Source of the DNA: Progne subis subis | Lineage: Eukaryota; Chordata; Aves; Passeriformes; Hirundinidae | Direction: 5' to 3' | Length of the DNA stretch: 64,000 nucleotides | Assembly: GCA_022316685.1 (NCBI GenBank) | Contig: JAKJHU010000075.1 | Location: 3,001,993 to 3,065,992, forward strand | In this document: positions 23,458-36,050 of the stretch, piece by piece | Layout: each line of letters starts with the position of its first letter | Position numbering within the stretch: position 1 is the first letter of the stretch | Notes under the pieces: model-generated | What the model saw: only the letters and a program-made list of their open reading frames with translations | Database searches by the model: none | Told to the model about the DNA's origin: nothing | Translations under genes and position numbers: made by a program

Positions 23458-23484
23458 AAAAAAAAAAAAAAAAAAAAAAAAAAA
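23458..23484 (+). repeat. Poly(A) run, 27 bases
   Basis: Homopolymer of A about 330 bases upstream of the receptor start codon. No retroposed source recognised. Confidence 0.85.
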
Positions 23485-24652
23485 GCTTAACCCTCTAAGT
23501 TTGGAAGCAGTGCCTATGATGTAACACAGCAAAGTTTGCAATAGACACCTAATTCTGATGCTTTTCCTCAAAGTTCCATTTACACCTTAAACACCAGATG
23601 ATGTCTGTGATTTATCTAGTATTGATCCAATTAGAGAAGTCAAATGTACTACATGAATGATTCAGAGGAAACATTATTACAACTCTTTGCTGAAATGATC
23701 CTGAATGTCTAGTTATCATCCTGCGGTCCAGGACGTGAACATTAGCTGCCAAAAAATGTAAGATGGCAAAGAGGGCCATCTAAAATGTATTTAATATGTA
23801 CCTTCTGGATTTACAGGAGCCCACTAGGTTACTTAATATCCTTGTAGCATCATCTATAAACTATTGTATTTTGCCCAGAAAAGTTACTCCTCAGCTTATT
23901 TAAAACTTGTTACCCAACCTCACAGCCTAGAGATTTAAATGTTTGGGTTTGACTATGAGATGACTTCCATGGGAATATCCAGCACAGAGTCGACACACTG
24001 TATGGTCAGCTGCTGCAATGACTAATCACTGTCATCAGGAATGGCTGTGCCTTAATTTGTATTCTGAGCTCTGTCTTCAGCTTCTCATCACTGAAACAGC
24101 TTTGAATCTCCTCTACAGCCCTGTAGTACATCCCTATTTTTATTTTTTTTTTTCCTTAAGGTGATACTTATACATGATATAGGATATTTTTTTTGATATT
24201 ATTAAAAAAAAAATCCAAAACTTCTTGCAACTGTTGTGATTTAAGGCTGGACTCCTTTAAAACTCATTTATTCAGGGTTAAAAATCTAATTTTGATTTTT
24301 TTTCCCCCCTTCATCTTGTTTATAGATACAAGAATATTCCTCCACAGATTCCTACTGGAAATTCCCTGTCAACTGATTTTCTATTTGAAATTAATCTTTT
24401 CAGAGTCACTGCTTTCTTATATGGTACAGGAATATCACACATTCCTTAAATAAAATTAAAGCTACAATCAAACCCTCCAGCTTTCCAGTAGATGCTATTT
24501 AGGGATGTCTCCTCAGTGGTAACTTTTAGAGGTGTTTTGTTAAACTGACCTTCAATATCTCATTGTGTACTCTGATACTAACTTGCACTTATATCTTAAA
24601 GAATTTCATTATTTTAATTTACATTCATACAAAGGTACATCCATGGGTGGGG

Positions 24653-24679
24653 AAAAAAAAAAAAAAAAAAAAAAAAAAA
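24653..24679 (+). repeat. Poly(A) run, 27 bases
   Basis: Homopolymer of A followed by an A/C-rich tail. Lysine-rich frames across it are artefacts. Confidence 0.85.
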
Positions 24680-26339
24680 CCAAACAAAAAAAACCCCCAA
24701 ACAACCCACCTAATTGTGTCACCTCATTTTGTTATCAGCAGATAAACACATGTATTTAATTATTTTTACCAACATTTGAATATAAGAATATCTAATTGGA
24801 TATGCTTTTTATTCAACATATCTGAAAATAACCAGGTAAAATAGAGGAACTAAAAGAAACTGCAAACCAGCAAATTTCCTGTTATTAGATAGTAACTCTG
24901 CAGATAACACGCTTCTTTTATCTATAGCATTTTGAAAACAGTGATAAAGGCCCATTAAGGTACTGACTTAAATAGGAAAGAAGAGAAAACTGATCAAAGA
25001 CAATCATAAATAAATTAATGAAGCTAGTCTGGGATTCATGAGTGCATTTAAGCAGCTATGCAGTATCAGAATAAACAAGGTGGGGATTTTTTTTTTTTTT
25101 CCTGAAAATTAATTTAATTAATGATATAGCAATGAAGTTATTTTATACTCTAACTCACTGTTTATCGTAGCATCTTGATTCAATGAATTAGGCGCTGATA
25201 AAGTTTAACATGGTCTTAATAATATATCATTACTATAGTGCTAAACTGTACTACTGAGTAGAATTGCAGGCTATGAAAAGCATTGGTTTATTGGGTGAAT
25301 ATTCAGAAAACAGAAAGGCTTGCCTGCAGTTGTGACTGACTGAACAGTCAAAAATTTCTATTTTAATTGCTTGAAGTTTCTGTTAGTGGTATACAAGGCA
25401 AAAAGTAGGTATTGTCGTTCTAAAATACTAGAGAAAATTACTAATGAGCTGAAATTCTGCCATAGCTTTAAGGTTCGGCTCATCATGATCTGTGTTCATA
25501 CTTCTAAACAAACTTGTGCTTAACTCTTATTCTGTTCATTAAAGATGTTTGAGAAGAAGCTCTGTCCCATAGGATTGATGAGCATGTGGCATAAGAACTT
25601 TCAGGAAGAGAAATCAGATGACTTTTGTACATAGCTATGCAAGTGAAACTTGTGGCCGAGAAAACATGATGACAGATTTGAAATAATGAAAAATTTAAAT
25701 AAGATTAAATATAAAAATTCTCTTTTATGACATAGAATAGAAACTACTAAAATGCCCTTGCATAAAAAAATACTTTTACCCTCTAGCACAGAAGTGGTAT
25801 AATTCTTTAAATATATTATATTTTCCTTGTGCATTGAATGGCTGACAGACAACTTTTTAAGATTTGAAACTTCCATCAAGTTAGGAAACAGGCAATGACA
25901 TTATAAATCTTAAAAGTAAGTGCGTAGCTTTGAGATACCTAAGGATCAGGGGATCAGTGTATAGATCTATTTCAGGACTGTCTCATGATGATGAAAATAA
26001 GAATTGGGTCTATGATGATATTAAAGACATGATAGCATATAAATACTATCACATTTAGATTTTCTGTCATGTCAGTCCCATGTGGTTTCCTATTCTGGCT
26101 TCGACTGTAATTCCAGGGAATTTAGAAATTTGAGTCTGATTACCTGAAAAGTATATTTTTAATTTTCTGCTGAAAGAGGGATTAGATATAGGCTCATTAA
26201 AAAAAAAGGTCAATACATACTAAAAAGGCCTTAATTCCACCCGCTTATTGCCCTTCCACAGGACTGGAGAAAAACATGGGTGTATGTAATGAATAGACTG
26301 TACCTCCTCCATTATCAGAAGTGTTTTCCACTAAGCTAA

Positions 26340-26930
26340 GACTTATATTGAGTCATCAAAAAACGACATAATCACAGACAAAGACCCTCTGTTTAAAGTT
26401 AGAAAGTGGTATGTTTATTCACTGGCAGGCAGCACAGGAGTCATCTCCGAAAGGCGTGGCCACCCTGAACAAGGCTCTTTGCTCTCTATTTATTTTCCAA
26501 GATCTTACATACAATGCATATGCATCTCCCATCCCTGCTCTGTATTAAAATGAGGCTATCAGTCCTTCAGGTGTGTGCAGTTCTTCTCTTGAATTGGGTC
26601 GGTGGTCTCAAAGCGTGAAGTCAGGAGAGTCTTCATCAGGTCTCTGTGACCCTCTGGCACGATCCAAGGTCCCCTGCTTCGTGATTGAAACCAGTAAGAA
26701 CAATGGCCAGCACCTGGACTTGGTATCAATCAATCTGTTCGTTTAACAGTTTGCTTACTCCACTTTCTTCTATAAACAAGCTCGTAATATAACAGTTAGC
26801 TCTAGCTTGGGCATCTAATAATCATTAACCTACCATTTACTAATCTAACTTACATCTTGATCAATATAAATTGCTTCTAACCTTTAGCTAAAATCTTATC
26901 TCTTTTAAATCATGTTTCAGTGTGATAGTT
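26340..26930 (-). mobile_element. Probable solo LTR, minus orientation
   Basis: On the minus strand there is a 'ggaaaataaatagagagc' box, about 90 bases later a 'gtgaataaacataccac' poly(A) signal, and then a short U5-like 'gagggtctttgtctgtg'. This order of promoter-like box, poly(A) signal and short U5 is that of an LTR. The G+C-richer middle (26420-26720) stands out from the AT-rich flanks. I could not find termini or a target duplication, so both ends are estimates. No viral coding sequence is present. Confidence 0.6.
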
Positions 26931-29900
26931 GAGAATGTAACTGAGTGACTGCCTCAATACTCTGTGGTTGCAGTCTGGAGGAGTGGCATGGTTAGGTAGT
27001 GGTTAAATGAAAAACACATACATAATTTGTTTGGGGGTATTTGTCTGTGAGAAGTAATCAAGCAATTTATGAAGTCTTTAAAAGTGGAGGTGAATGTGAC
27101 TTTATGAAATAAAACAGTGCCTTATAGTTTGGCAACTACCCCAAAACAGCTACTTTATAATATAGGACAACTTAAAATAGGCATCTCCTTAGCATATGTT
27201 AAACAAGTAGCATAACATGTTTGTTGGGGTTTTTTTGTTTGTTTTTGTTTTGTTTTGTTTTGTTTTTTTTTTAAATTCAGTATAGAGTCAAAAAAGCAGG
27301 CAAACACAATAAAATCTTCCTAATGGTGAAGAACAGCATACCTCTAGAATAGCTGCTCTGATGAGGTTTGAGACATTTGAGACAGATGAGGCAAGAATGA
27401 CACAGGTGTTGTGGATCCAGCACTGTCTGACAATGGAGGATGTAATTCATTGCTGCTGAGTGTGTATGGCCTCAAGATTTCTCTGTGTTTTCTACTCAGG
27501 TGTACAAGGTGAGAGAGAGTTGCAGCAATAGCACAGATTGAGAGAACCTACCTAACTCCAAAGCTGCTTTATGACCAGTGACTGTTCTTGAAAACTTCAA
27601 AGCAAGCCTGCAGGTTCCCCAGATAAAGATGAGGATGTAAGCTCCTGCTGGGTGTCCATAACAATGCATCTTCAGTCCTATTAAGAAGTTGAAGTCACTA
27701 CACAATCTTTTTCAATGAAAAACAGAAAAATACAGGAGTATAAATGAAATTCAGAAGGGAAAGACAAATACTCCAATGGTACTCTACATTCCCAACTGGG
27801 AGAGAAAATTAATGAAAACACAGATGAAATATGGAAGAACATGTACTCTTATTTGATCAAATTTACAAGCTTATTTAATTATGTAGCAGTTTCTAATTGT
27901 TACGGCCAAGAGAGCGTATGCCATCAGCACAAGACTATTTACCATGTGTATACATCTCTTTATTAATCACTGTGAATTAAAAATGCAATTAGTCACTTGA
28001 AATCTGCAAACCAAATTCATGCAGTGTTCCCTTCAGTAAGTTGCTCCATCCCGGGAAGTGTTTAAGGCTGGATTGGATAAAGCACTGAACAGCTGGATCT
28101 AGTGAAAGGTGTCCCTGTCTATGCCAGGGAGTTGTAGCTAGGTGATTTTTAGGGTCCCTTCCAGCCCAGACCATTCTGTGAGGAGCATGTATGGATAGAG
28201 GCCAACAGTGCAGGTCAGTGGTGGATCTGCAGCTTGAAAATTAGAGCAAGTTGCTTCCGAAGTCAACTACCCAAGGAGTATTATGCATTACTACTAAATT
28301 AAAAACTAGTTACTGTTTCAAAGATCAACAGAAGAAAATACCTTGATTGAATTTTAAAAATAAATGTTATGCAGGAAAACTGACTGTTAAATACATTACT
28401 GGGTGGAATCTTAGCTGCCGGTTTAATCAGAATAGTTGGAGATAAGGAACATGATACTTTCCACACAGAGCAATGTAGAACCTGCGACCAGTTCATTTCT
28501 CTCTGTGGACACATCTACATGCTTTTCCCTCTATATTAAGCATGCTTCCACATTCTGCAGGCTTCTTCCATATTCCCTGAGTAGGCGTGGAATAAGCTTA
28601 GACTAAAACACCTTCATTCGGCTGTCTGTGTACGTAAGGGGTATTTGAGCAGCCATCACAGTCAATGGAGATGCTGCCATTGGGGAGTCCATAGGGAGTC
28701 TGTGAGACACTTCAGCTGACCAGCTCATAGGAGTCCAAAATATAATTCAAATGAGTCATTGAGATGACTTAGTATTCCTGGGGGTTCTTTCTTGAATCCA
28801 GTACAGAGAGATCCAAAACAGCTGTTAAATCTCACAAACCACTCAAGCTGGCTAGTGGCACTAAATTCTATGAGGCTGCATGAATCAAAAGATTTCTACC
28901 AAAACTGCCATAGTGGTTCAACATTCTGATCCTGGACACACCTGAAAGTGATAATTGCATAATTTCACCAATCATATATGATCCTCTAAGATTGCATGTA
29001 GAGACCCAATCCTTGATATGCATTCAGAGGATTCTTAATGTGCGGGGTCTTCTCTGAACTGAGAGAAACTCTGAATTAAGAGAACTCAAAAAATCTGTAA
29101 TGAACATATATTTTCCCAAAGTTTTAGAGCACTTGGTTAAGAAATGAAGACTACAGTTGTGCCTTGGCTTACCAAATTTTCTGCACCTCACAAAGCATCA
29201 GAACACAGTACAAATCAAGTTATTAAAGAGTCAAAACACCCTTCCTTTGTTGTTTTTTCTCCATTTTTGTTCCCTTTGGTCTCAGCTGCATTTAAAGTGG
29301 AAAGGTAATTTACCCTTTTAAATTGCAGAAAGTTTACTGCAGTGCTGATGCACCAGAGAAGGCAATCAGTTTACCAAATAGCCAGAAACCAAATTATTTT
29401 GCTTTTTAAACATCAATATCAAATCTTTTAAAATCCATATAGAAATCTCAAAGGAGGTAGCACAAAGCACAGAATTGTCATGTTATATATTCCCACTGAG
29501 AAATCAATTCAGTAAAGAATCCATAGATTTTTGTATTGGCTTTTGCTTCTAAGATTGCTTGAGATGTAACTACATTTTGGGTGCCCTGTGATAAGACAGT
29601 CTCAAAACTCTAAACACAGGAGTCCCAGAAAAACTAATGAGAATACCTCTTGAGATAAGAGGTATTCATGTTCAGATGAAAGGACATTGTCACACAGAAA
29701 ACAAGAAGAAAAATACCTTCTTGCCATCCTGTTTGCACAATGATGACATAATTGTTATGTAAACTGATGTTATTGGCAACCACACACTCCCAGAGAAGTC
29801 CTCACCTTGCACTGTTTTAAAGAATCAACCCTATCAATTGCTTTGTGAAGTTATGTGGACTGAGCTTCATCTGCCCAGCTGTTACCTTTTCCTTCCTTAA

Positions 29901-30929
29901 GTGTGTGGCAGTCCTTGTAACCATCTCTCAGCCACATGAATGCTGCCATCACAATGAAAACCCAGGAGCAGATACTCTTACCCTTCACAGTCCTACTGGC
30001 CAGAGAAAAGACTAAGCCAAGTATAAGTCAATCCTTACATGAGACACAAAATATACAAAAGAAATTTTTATCAAAACTATCCTTTGAAACAGAAAAGATG
30101 AAGCCTTCTCAGAAGTAACTCTGTTCACTTCCAAGTCAACAGGTGCTTTCTCATATCAAAAGTAACACACTTATCAAGTCCAGCGTACGTGTTCTTTATC
30201 TGTTGGCAGGAAGAATAAAAATAATATGAGATCTTTCTGTTTATTGGTTTCACCTTGAAACATGTTCATTCTCTTTGGAGTAATTCCTTTGACATATTCT
30301 GATAATTTTCCCCTTTTGAGAAAGCATTAACTTCATTACCTAGATTTCCCTAAAAGTTTTAATATTTTTTAAATTGCCATTAGCTTCAAAAAATACTTGT
30401 GCAAGATATAAGTTGGAAATATGATTCTATTCCTTGAAGTATTGATATTTCTCTAGTGCTTATGTCAGTGTTGATGGACAAATATAGAACAAGACAACCA
30501 CCCTTAGAAAGCCCTGTGTTGGTGCCCTTCAAAGCCCACTCACATTATACCAGTATTTAGATATTGTATCACTTGTGTATCAAGTCATGGACTTCCATCT
30601 GTACAAAAAGTACATTTCGTGCATGGAAATAAAGAACTCAAAGAGGGGAAGGAAATGTTAAAGTTTAAAAAAGAGGAAGAGATCATCCTAAAAATAAATG
30701 TAAAAACCCAACTGCATTTACATATCTTTAGATCAGTGATCCCCAGTCTGCAGCTCCTAGACAGAATGTTTCCTGTAAAAGTCGTTAATATTCTTTACAG
30801 ATGCACAAGTTAAATCCCCTGATAAGGATTGTTTTACTGCTTGAGCAATACCAATATTCTCTACTGTATGAGAATAAAAGCTCGGATTCCTAACAATAGC
30901 TTTTATATTGGCAGCGTGATATAGAGGCT
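26931..30929. other. Intergenic stretch
   Basis: I see no gene. The stretch has a G/T-rich simple tract at about 27225-27273 and a CR1 end near 28.1 kb. Open frames of up to about 70 codons have no supporting features. Confidence 0.6.
28035..28181 (+). mobile_element. CR1 LINE 3' fragment, plus orientation
   Basis: It reads 'gaagtgtttaaggctggatt', then 'gtgaaaggtgtccctgtc', then 'agggtcccttccagccc' and 'accattctgtga'. This is the CR1 3' UTR ending in its typical TTCTGTGA tail, a short 5'-truncated copy. Confidence 0.93.
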
Positions 30930-31000
30930 TACAGAATCATAGAATGATTAGGGTTGGAAGGGACCGTAGAGATCATTTAGTTCCTAATCCCCAGCCTGCC
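30930..31000 (-). mobile_element. CR1 LINE 3' end, minus orientation
   Basis: The block 'acagaatcatagaatgatta' with 'gggttggaagggaccgtaga' and 'gatcatttag' is the reverse complement of the last bases of CR1. It is a very short copy and its inner limit is uncertain. Confidence 0.9.
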
Positions 31001-31426
31001 TTCGTCTCTTACTTTAATAAATTTATCTAGGTCACAGTGCTGGCCATTTTTTACCTTCATCCAGCAATTAATGATCAGCCTCAGAGTAAGGGCCTTAAAG
31101 ATAGTATGGCTTTTTCAACAGCCCAACATATTTGTTCTCAGCCAGCAACAATCACAGGTGTTAACAATCAGGCAACTAAATGACTGTTTTCGATCCCTGT
31201 GGAGATGCCAGCAGCAATCAGAGAAACAGATGGGATAGCAAGAGTGGTAATTCAGATTCTTATACACACATGAGATTGAACTGCAAAATAGGGGATTGTT
31301 TCATTACACAGCAATTTTTTTATGTGTTACTCTGTCAAACTGAAACAGTGAAAATGCTATGCGTGTTAAACCACTGATAGGGACTGAAAAGATAAAGCTT
31401 CCTATTTTTAATTTACTCTCAGTGTA

Positions 31427-31520
31427 GTTTTTGTTGTTGTTACTGTTGTTTTTGTTTGTTTATTTGATTGTTTTGGGTTTTGTTTTTTTTGTTGTTTTTT
31501 GTTTTTGTTTTTGGTTTTAA
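31427..31520 (+). repeat. GTTT-type T/G-rich simple repeat
   Basis: Irregular GTT and GTTT units with T runs. Low-complexity DNA. Confidence 0.8.
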
Positions 31521-34089
31521 GGTTAGGAAAAACCTACAGGAAAATTGATGTTTTCTACTGTTAGTTTAGCGAGGTTTCCATCTACCAGAAATCTGAATAC
31601 CCAAAACTGTTATGTGATATTGGCTAATTTTGGAGTAGGCAGATAGTTTCAGAATCAGAGTTGATGCAATTTTTGAACCTTTGAGGGCAGTCACACTGGG
31701 TGAATCTGGAAGACGTAATGATGAAGTTTTATGTGTCTGTTGCGATACCTCTCTGTTCAGTGAGGAGCACACATACATCTTCTGCAAGTAGAAAATCAAG
31801 GTCAGCATCTGTTTTTTTCTTCATGCTTCGGAAGATATGGCAGAGTTTCTTCTGATGTTTTCAAATCCTGCTTTCAAAAAGGAAGTTTGAGCATTATTGA
31901 AATTCTCGTCAATAACATTTAATAACAGACTTACCTATTCAATGGAAAGTAAGGTAATCATGTGAAGGATAATTGAGGAGGTTGGGAAAGATGAAAACAA
32001 CCTATTATTTCTGTTTTCCTCATCTTTCCCTTCTGTTTCAATTCCATTTTCTACTTTTTATATGGTCCTGTTTCAGCAATTGATTGTGGGAAAAATAATG
32101 GAATTGCACATAGTTCTCTTATTTTGGTCTCTTACATCATTAGCTTTTTAATTATACTTATTTTTGAAAACATAAACAAACCTAGTATTAATACATGCAG
32201 CTTCAATTCACATGTTCAGCTAGTTCTGTCACCTATACCATATTTAGATTATGATAAACACAGTGCATTGTTCAATTTGTTTTATTTTACCATGTATATT
32301 GAGCTAGATCTGGAGGCTTATATTTTTTAAAACATCTAATTTTATTCTTGTTCATTTAATCAGATTAGTATTGTAGAAATATGGATAATTAGCTGTAGAG
32401 GGCATATAGAAACATTTTGTCATAAGCAAATACCTGAGGCATAAATTAGTACATAATCTTTACAGAACCATTTAAACTTGACTCTCAGTTTGCCTTTTAC
32501 AAAGGAATGATATTTTTTTTTCTATTTTCATTCTGTAGATTTCTAGAGGTGTCAGACCAGGAACTGCATCCTCTCATTTACTTATACGATGTCAGAGAGA
32601 AACATTTTTGTGTTCTTTGTGTGTTGTCATTTTAGTGTTACAAAGACATCTGAAGATTATAGGTAGCCTCTACTTGAATAAATTTGTAAAGTTGTTCAGG
32701 TAGAAGTAGGCTAACTCTGGCTTTTCACAAAAGCCCCAACGCTGTCACCAAATCATTCAACTATGTAAAATTTCTCAGGGTCTTTTTTTTTTTTGGTTGG
32801 TTTTATGTAGGATTTTGTTGTTGTTTTAGTTATTGTACTGTTTTGTTTGGTTTTCATTGGTTTTATTTTTGTGGCCTGGGAGGACACTGTTAAAATTATA
32901 ATATAATATATGTTGGAAGTTTAAATCTATTAACATTACAGTTATATTTTAATATTTAAGTTCCCAAAAGAACATTGCTGAGTGCTGTAGGGACTCTGTT
33001 TAAGAAATGTCCATTTACTTATAGCAGTAAAGAAAAAAACTGTAAGAAAGTAGATGTCCATGTTGTAAAAGCACTGAATGTAAGGGAAAAGGTTGGTACT
33101 TTTAGGGAGTTACAGGAAATTCTTAAGTCATTATTTTAAAGCCATAGTACTTTAATTTGTTACTGTAATGATAAATGAAACAGATTAATTTTTGTATTTG
33201 AAACTTGAATTAAATATTATTCTCACATGAGAAATGTAAGGAATTTTATGAACTTTTACTTTATATAGCCAGTCAGGTTAGGAGCTAAGTTTTCTGCAGC
33301 AGGTGTAACAGCTGAATGATTTGTTCATTCATGTTCTGCCTCCGTTTGCTGAACCGTACGTTTGTTTAATGGCAGCGATTGGCCCTCAGGATGCACCAGC
33401 AACCTCACTCTCAAGTGACATCCCTAAAGGACGGCAGATGGTATCTAAGCCAGCTGTCAAATCCTTATAAGTTGAGGTCAGATCAGCATCTGTCAGCATT
33501 ACTACAAGGTTATTGACATAAAACAAAGCTCATTTAAGTTCTGTTGTTAGTTCAGTGTGGAAGGGTCTTTTAATGAAAATATAAGATGACGAGGTGAGAG
33601 CTGCCTTTCTGTTTGGTTTCTGCATTTAGAAGTCAATTTGCAGATACTGTTCATAATAGATTTCTTTAAGTATATGTTTAAAAATCTTTATCACCAGAAT
33701 GATAACCACTACATGTTGTCTCAGGACGAGACTATTTATTTCTAGTCGAATAGTATAAGTCCCAGTATCATTTGATGGGAGGTTTGTTAAAGTGTCAAGG
33801 AGGCACTATGATTTTCATATTAAAAAAATGATTCAGAGGCATAGTGAATACAGATGGATTTAGTGACTTCTGAATAGCAAAATCTTGAACATTTTTCCTG
33901 GCACATGATTGCATTCATCAATGTTAAAAGATGTTTGTTCTGAAAGATTCTTTAATTTTAGAGTTCATTGTGGATGCATGTACACTGAAAAAAGTAAAAG
34001 CTTAATTAAAGTGCAAAAAAATTATTTTTAATGTGATAAATTCCTACTTTATTTTTCTGTTCTTTTCTTTAGAAGGTCTGTTTGTCTAT

Positions 34090-34235
34090 GGAGGTAAAGG
34101 TAAAGGTAATGAAAGATGAGGGAGAGGGAAAGAGGGAGAGAGGGTGAGAGGAAAGGGAGAAGGAGAGAGGGAGAGGGAAAGGGAAGAAAAAAGATAGAAA
34201 TAAAGAAGTAGAAGGAAAGTGAATGAGGGGATTGT
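34090..34235 (+). repeat. Purine-rich (GA) tract
   Basis: About 145 bases almost wholly A and G, with repeated GGGAGAG and GGAAAGGG units and only a few pyrimidines. Such tracts can form intramolecular triplexes. The complementary Ser/Phe/Pro-rich frame (34069-34251) is an artefact. Confidence 0.9.
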
Positions 34236-35954
34236 AAAATGTGTTACTCATGATGGAGGATGATGGGAAATTTTGAAATTACCAGAGCCCACTACTGAAG
34301 AAAGAAGTAGCAAATTGAGTTTTATATGTCTGTGTCATGGGTCTGTACAATGTAATAAGGGTAAGCTTAATGTTCTAAAGTGTCTTTTTATGTTTTCCAT
34401 CTTTCTCTGCAGCAATAAAACTGGAAAAGCATTAACAATTTTTTCAAATACAGTTAGGGATCCTGACTTATTTTTCATTAGAGATCTGTCTTTTAGGATT
34501 TGACTTTCAGAGGAAGGCAGGGTCAGTTGGTCAGAATTTGGCATGTCTTAAGACAAGCTTCTGCTTTTCAGTGCAAGGAGTTTCATGAGGGTGACTTGCC
34601 AAAACTACTCAAAAGGTGGCAAAAAATTTCCAGAAGGCTGCCTTTTGAAGAAATTTGCAATTCTCATAATTTCAGTTCACCCCTTTACCCTCTGCCCATC
34701 ACCTTTTTTGGTGTAATGTTATTGTCATTAGTTATAACATCAAGGATTATTTGTTATTTTTATATTAATAGTTCTTTTCTTCTTGATCATCATCACAACT
34801 GCCCTAGAATTTTCTAATGAGTCCTGTTATTGCCTTATTTAGTTGACAGCTGCCCCCAGCTTTGTTGGTTTATTACTGATAGCAGTTGCGATATGAGAGG
34901 TACGTAGTTCCCAGTGGCAACAAATGTAAACAGAAAGCAAATAGACCTGTCTGGGAAACCTCAAAAATAACACACAGCTAACCAAAGAAACCACGACATT
35001 CATGGGGCCTTTAATGAGGCAGCCTTCCTTTGATCATTTCACTAACCTAATTGTTTTTACGGTTGGCAGGACAGGTTCTTTTAAAAAGCCAGGGAGAATT
35101 GCTCTTTTCCTAAGTGGTAGCGTTGGTTTTGTGGCAACTTCATCATAATGAGTAACATCACAGAGGCTTTCATTGTGTCATGTGGCAGAATAATATTATA
35201 AGGAGAATCGCTGTATTTCTTAACATCTATGTATCTGCTCTACTTTATCTATTAGGTCTTCTATCAATGAAGTTGTCCAGTTATCAGTTATAAACTGTAA
35301 TATTTTGTGACACATACCATAGCGTATTAATCTCCCGTTTCTCCTTTTTAGCAAGAACAGTTTCACACACAGGTGCCCTCTAAGATCTGCACATCCTTGT
35401 ACCTCTGCTGCATCATTTGCATAATGGAGCTTTCCTGTGAGGTTGCTGTTTGCTCTGCAAGGCACTTCTGGGTAAGATTCTGATTGTGGAGAAAATACAG
35501 AAACTACAGAGAGATATTACTGCTTTATTTTAATGGCAGGGTGAATCAGTGCATGTTGGTTTTTGTGTTTTCACAGAGATCCAACCCAAGAATCAACAAC
35601 TTTCCTGCTCACAGCTGGACCTTACCTTGTGCTCAGGTTTAGTGCGGTAATATTGACTTATTTCAGAAACATCAACAAAACTGAATGGGCACTCCCAGGG
35701 GCAATAAAACTCTGGCTGGGTTATTGTTACCCACCTCTGGGTCTGAAGGATCTCTTACCTCAATATTTAGTTTTGAGGGATGATTTCATAGTTTTTGTCA
35801 CCTCTCGCTTTCTGTGTAGCTGAAAGCCAGCCTTGGTCCTGCAGGTGACCTCAGTTCAGCCAGGAAAGGAGCTGCTCCCAGGAAGCTCTGGATATGTGCC
35901 CCGAGGCATGCATGTTGCTTAAATGCCAGAGCAGGTAAGCAGCAGGGCCTCACT

Positions 35955-36050
35955 GAAAACAAAAAACAAAAAACAAAAACAAAACAAACAAAAAAACAAA
36001 CAAACAAACAACAAACAAACAAAAAACCACCAACCAAAACCCAACAACCC
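35955..36050 (+). repeat. CAAA-type A-rich simple repeat
   Basis: Repeated AAAC/CAAA units running into an A/C-rich end. Low-complexity DNA; the Asn/Lys/Gln-rich and Phe/Cys-rich frames over it are artefacts. Confidence 0.88.

Larger units (their letters stand above)
23125..26330. other. Upstream of Ig receptor gene; intergenic
   Basis: This is the 5' flank of the minus-strand receptor gene, so its promoter probably lies in the first few hundred bases, but I cannot mark a core element. It also holds A runs at 23458-23484 and 24653-24679 and several T runs. I see no further exon. Confidence 0.55.
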
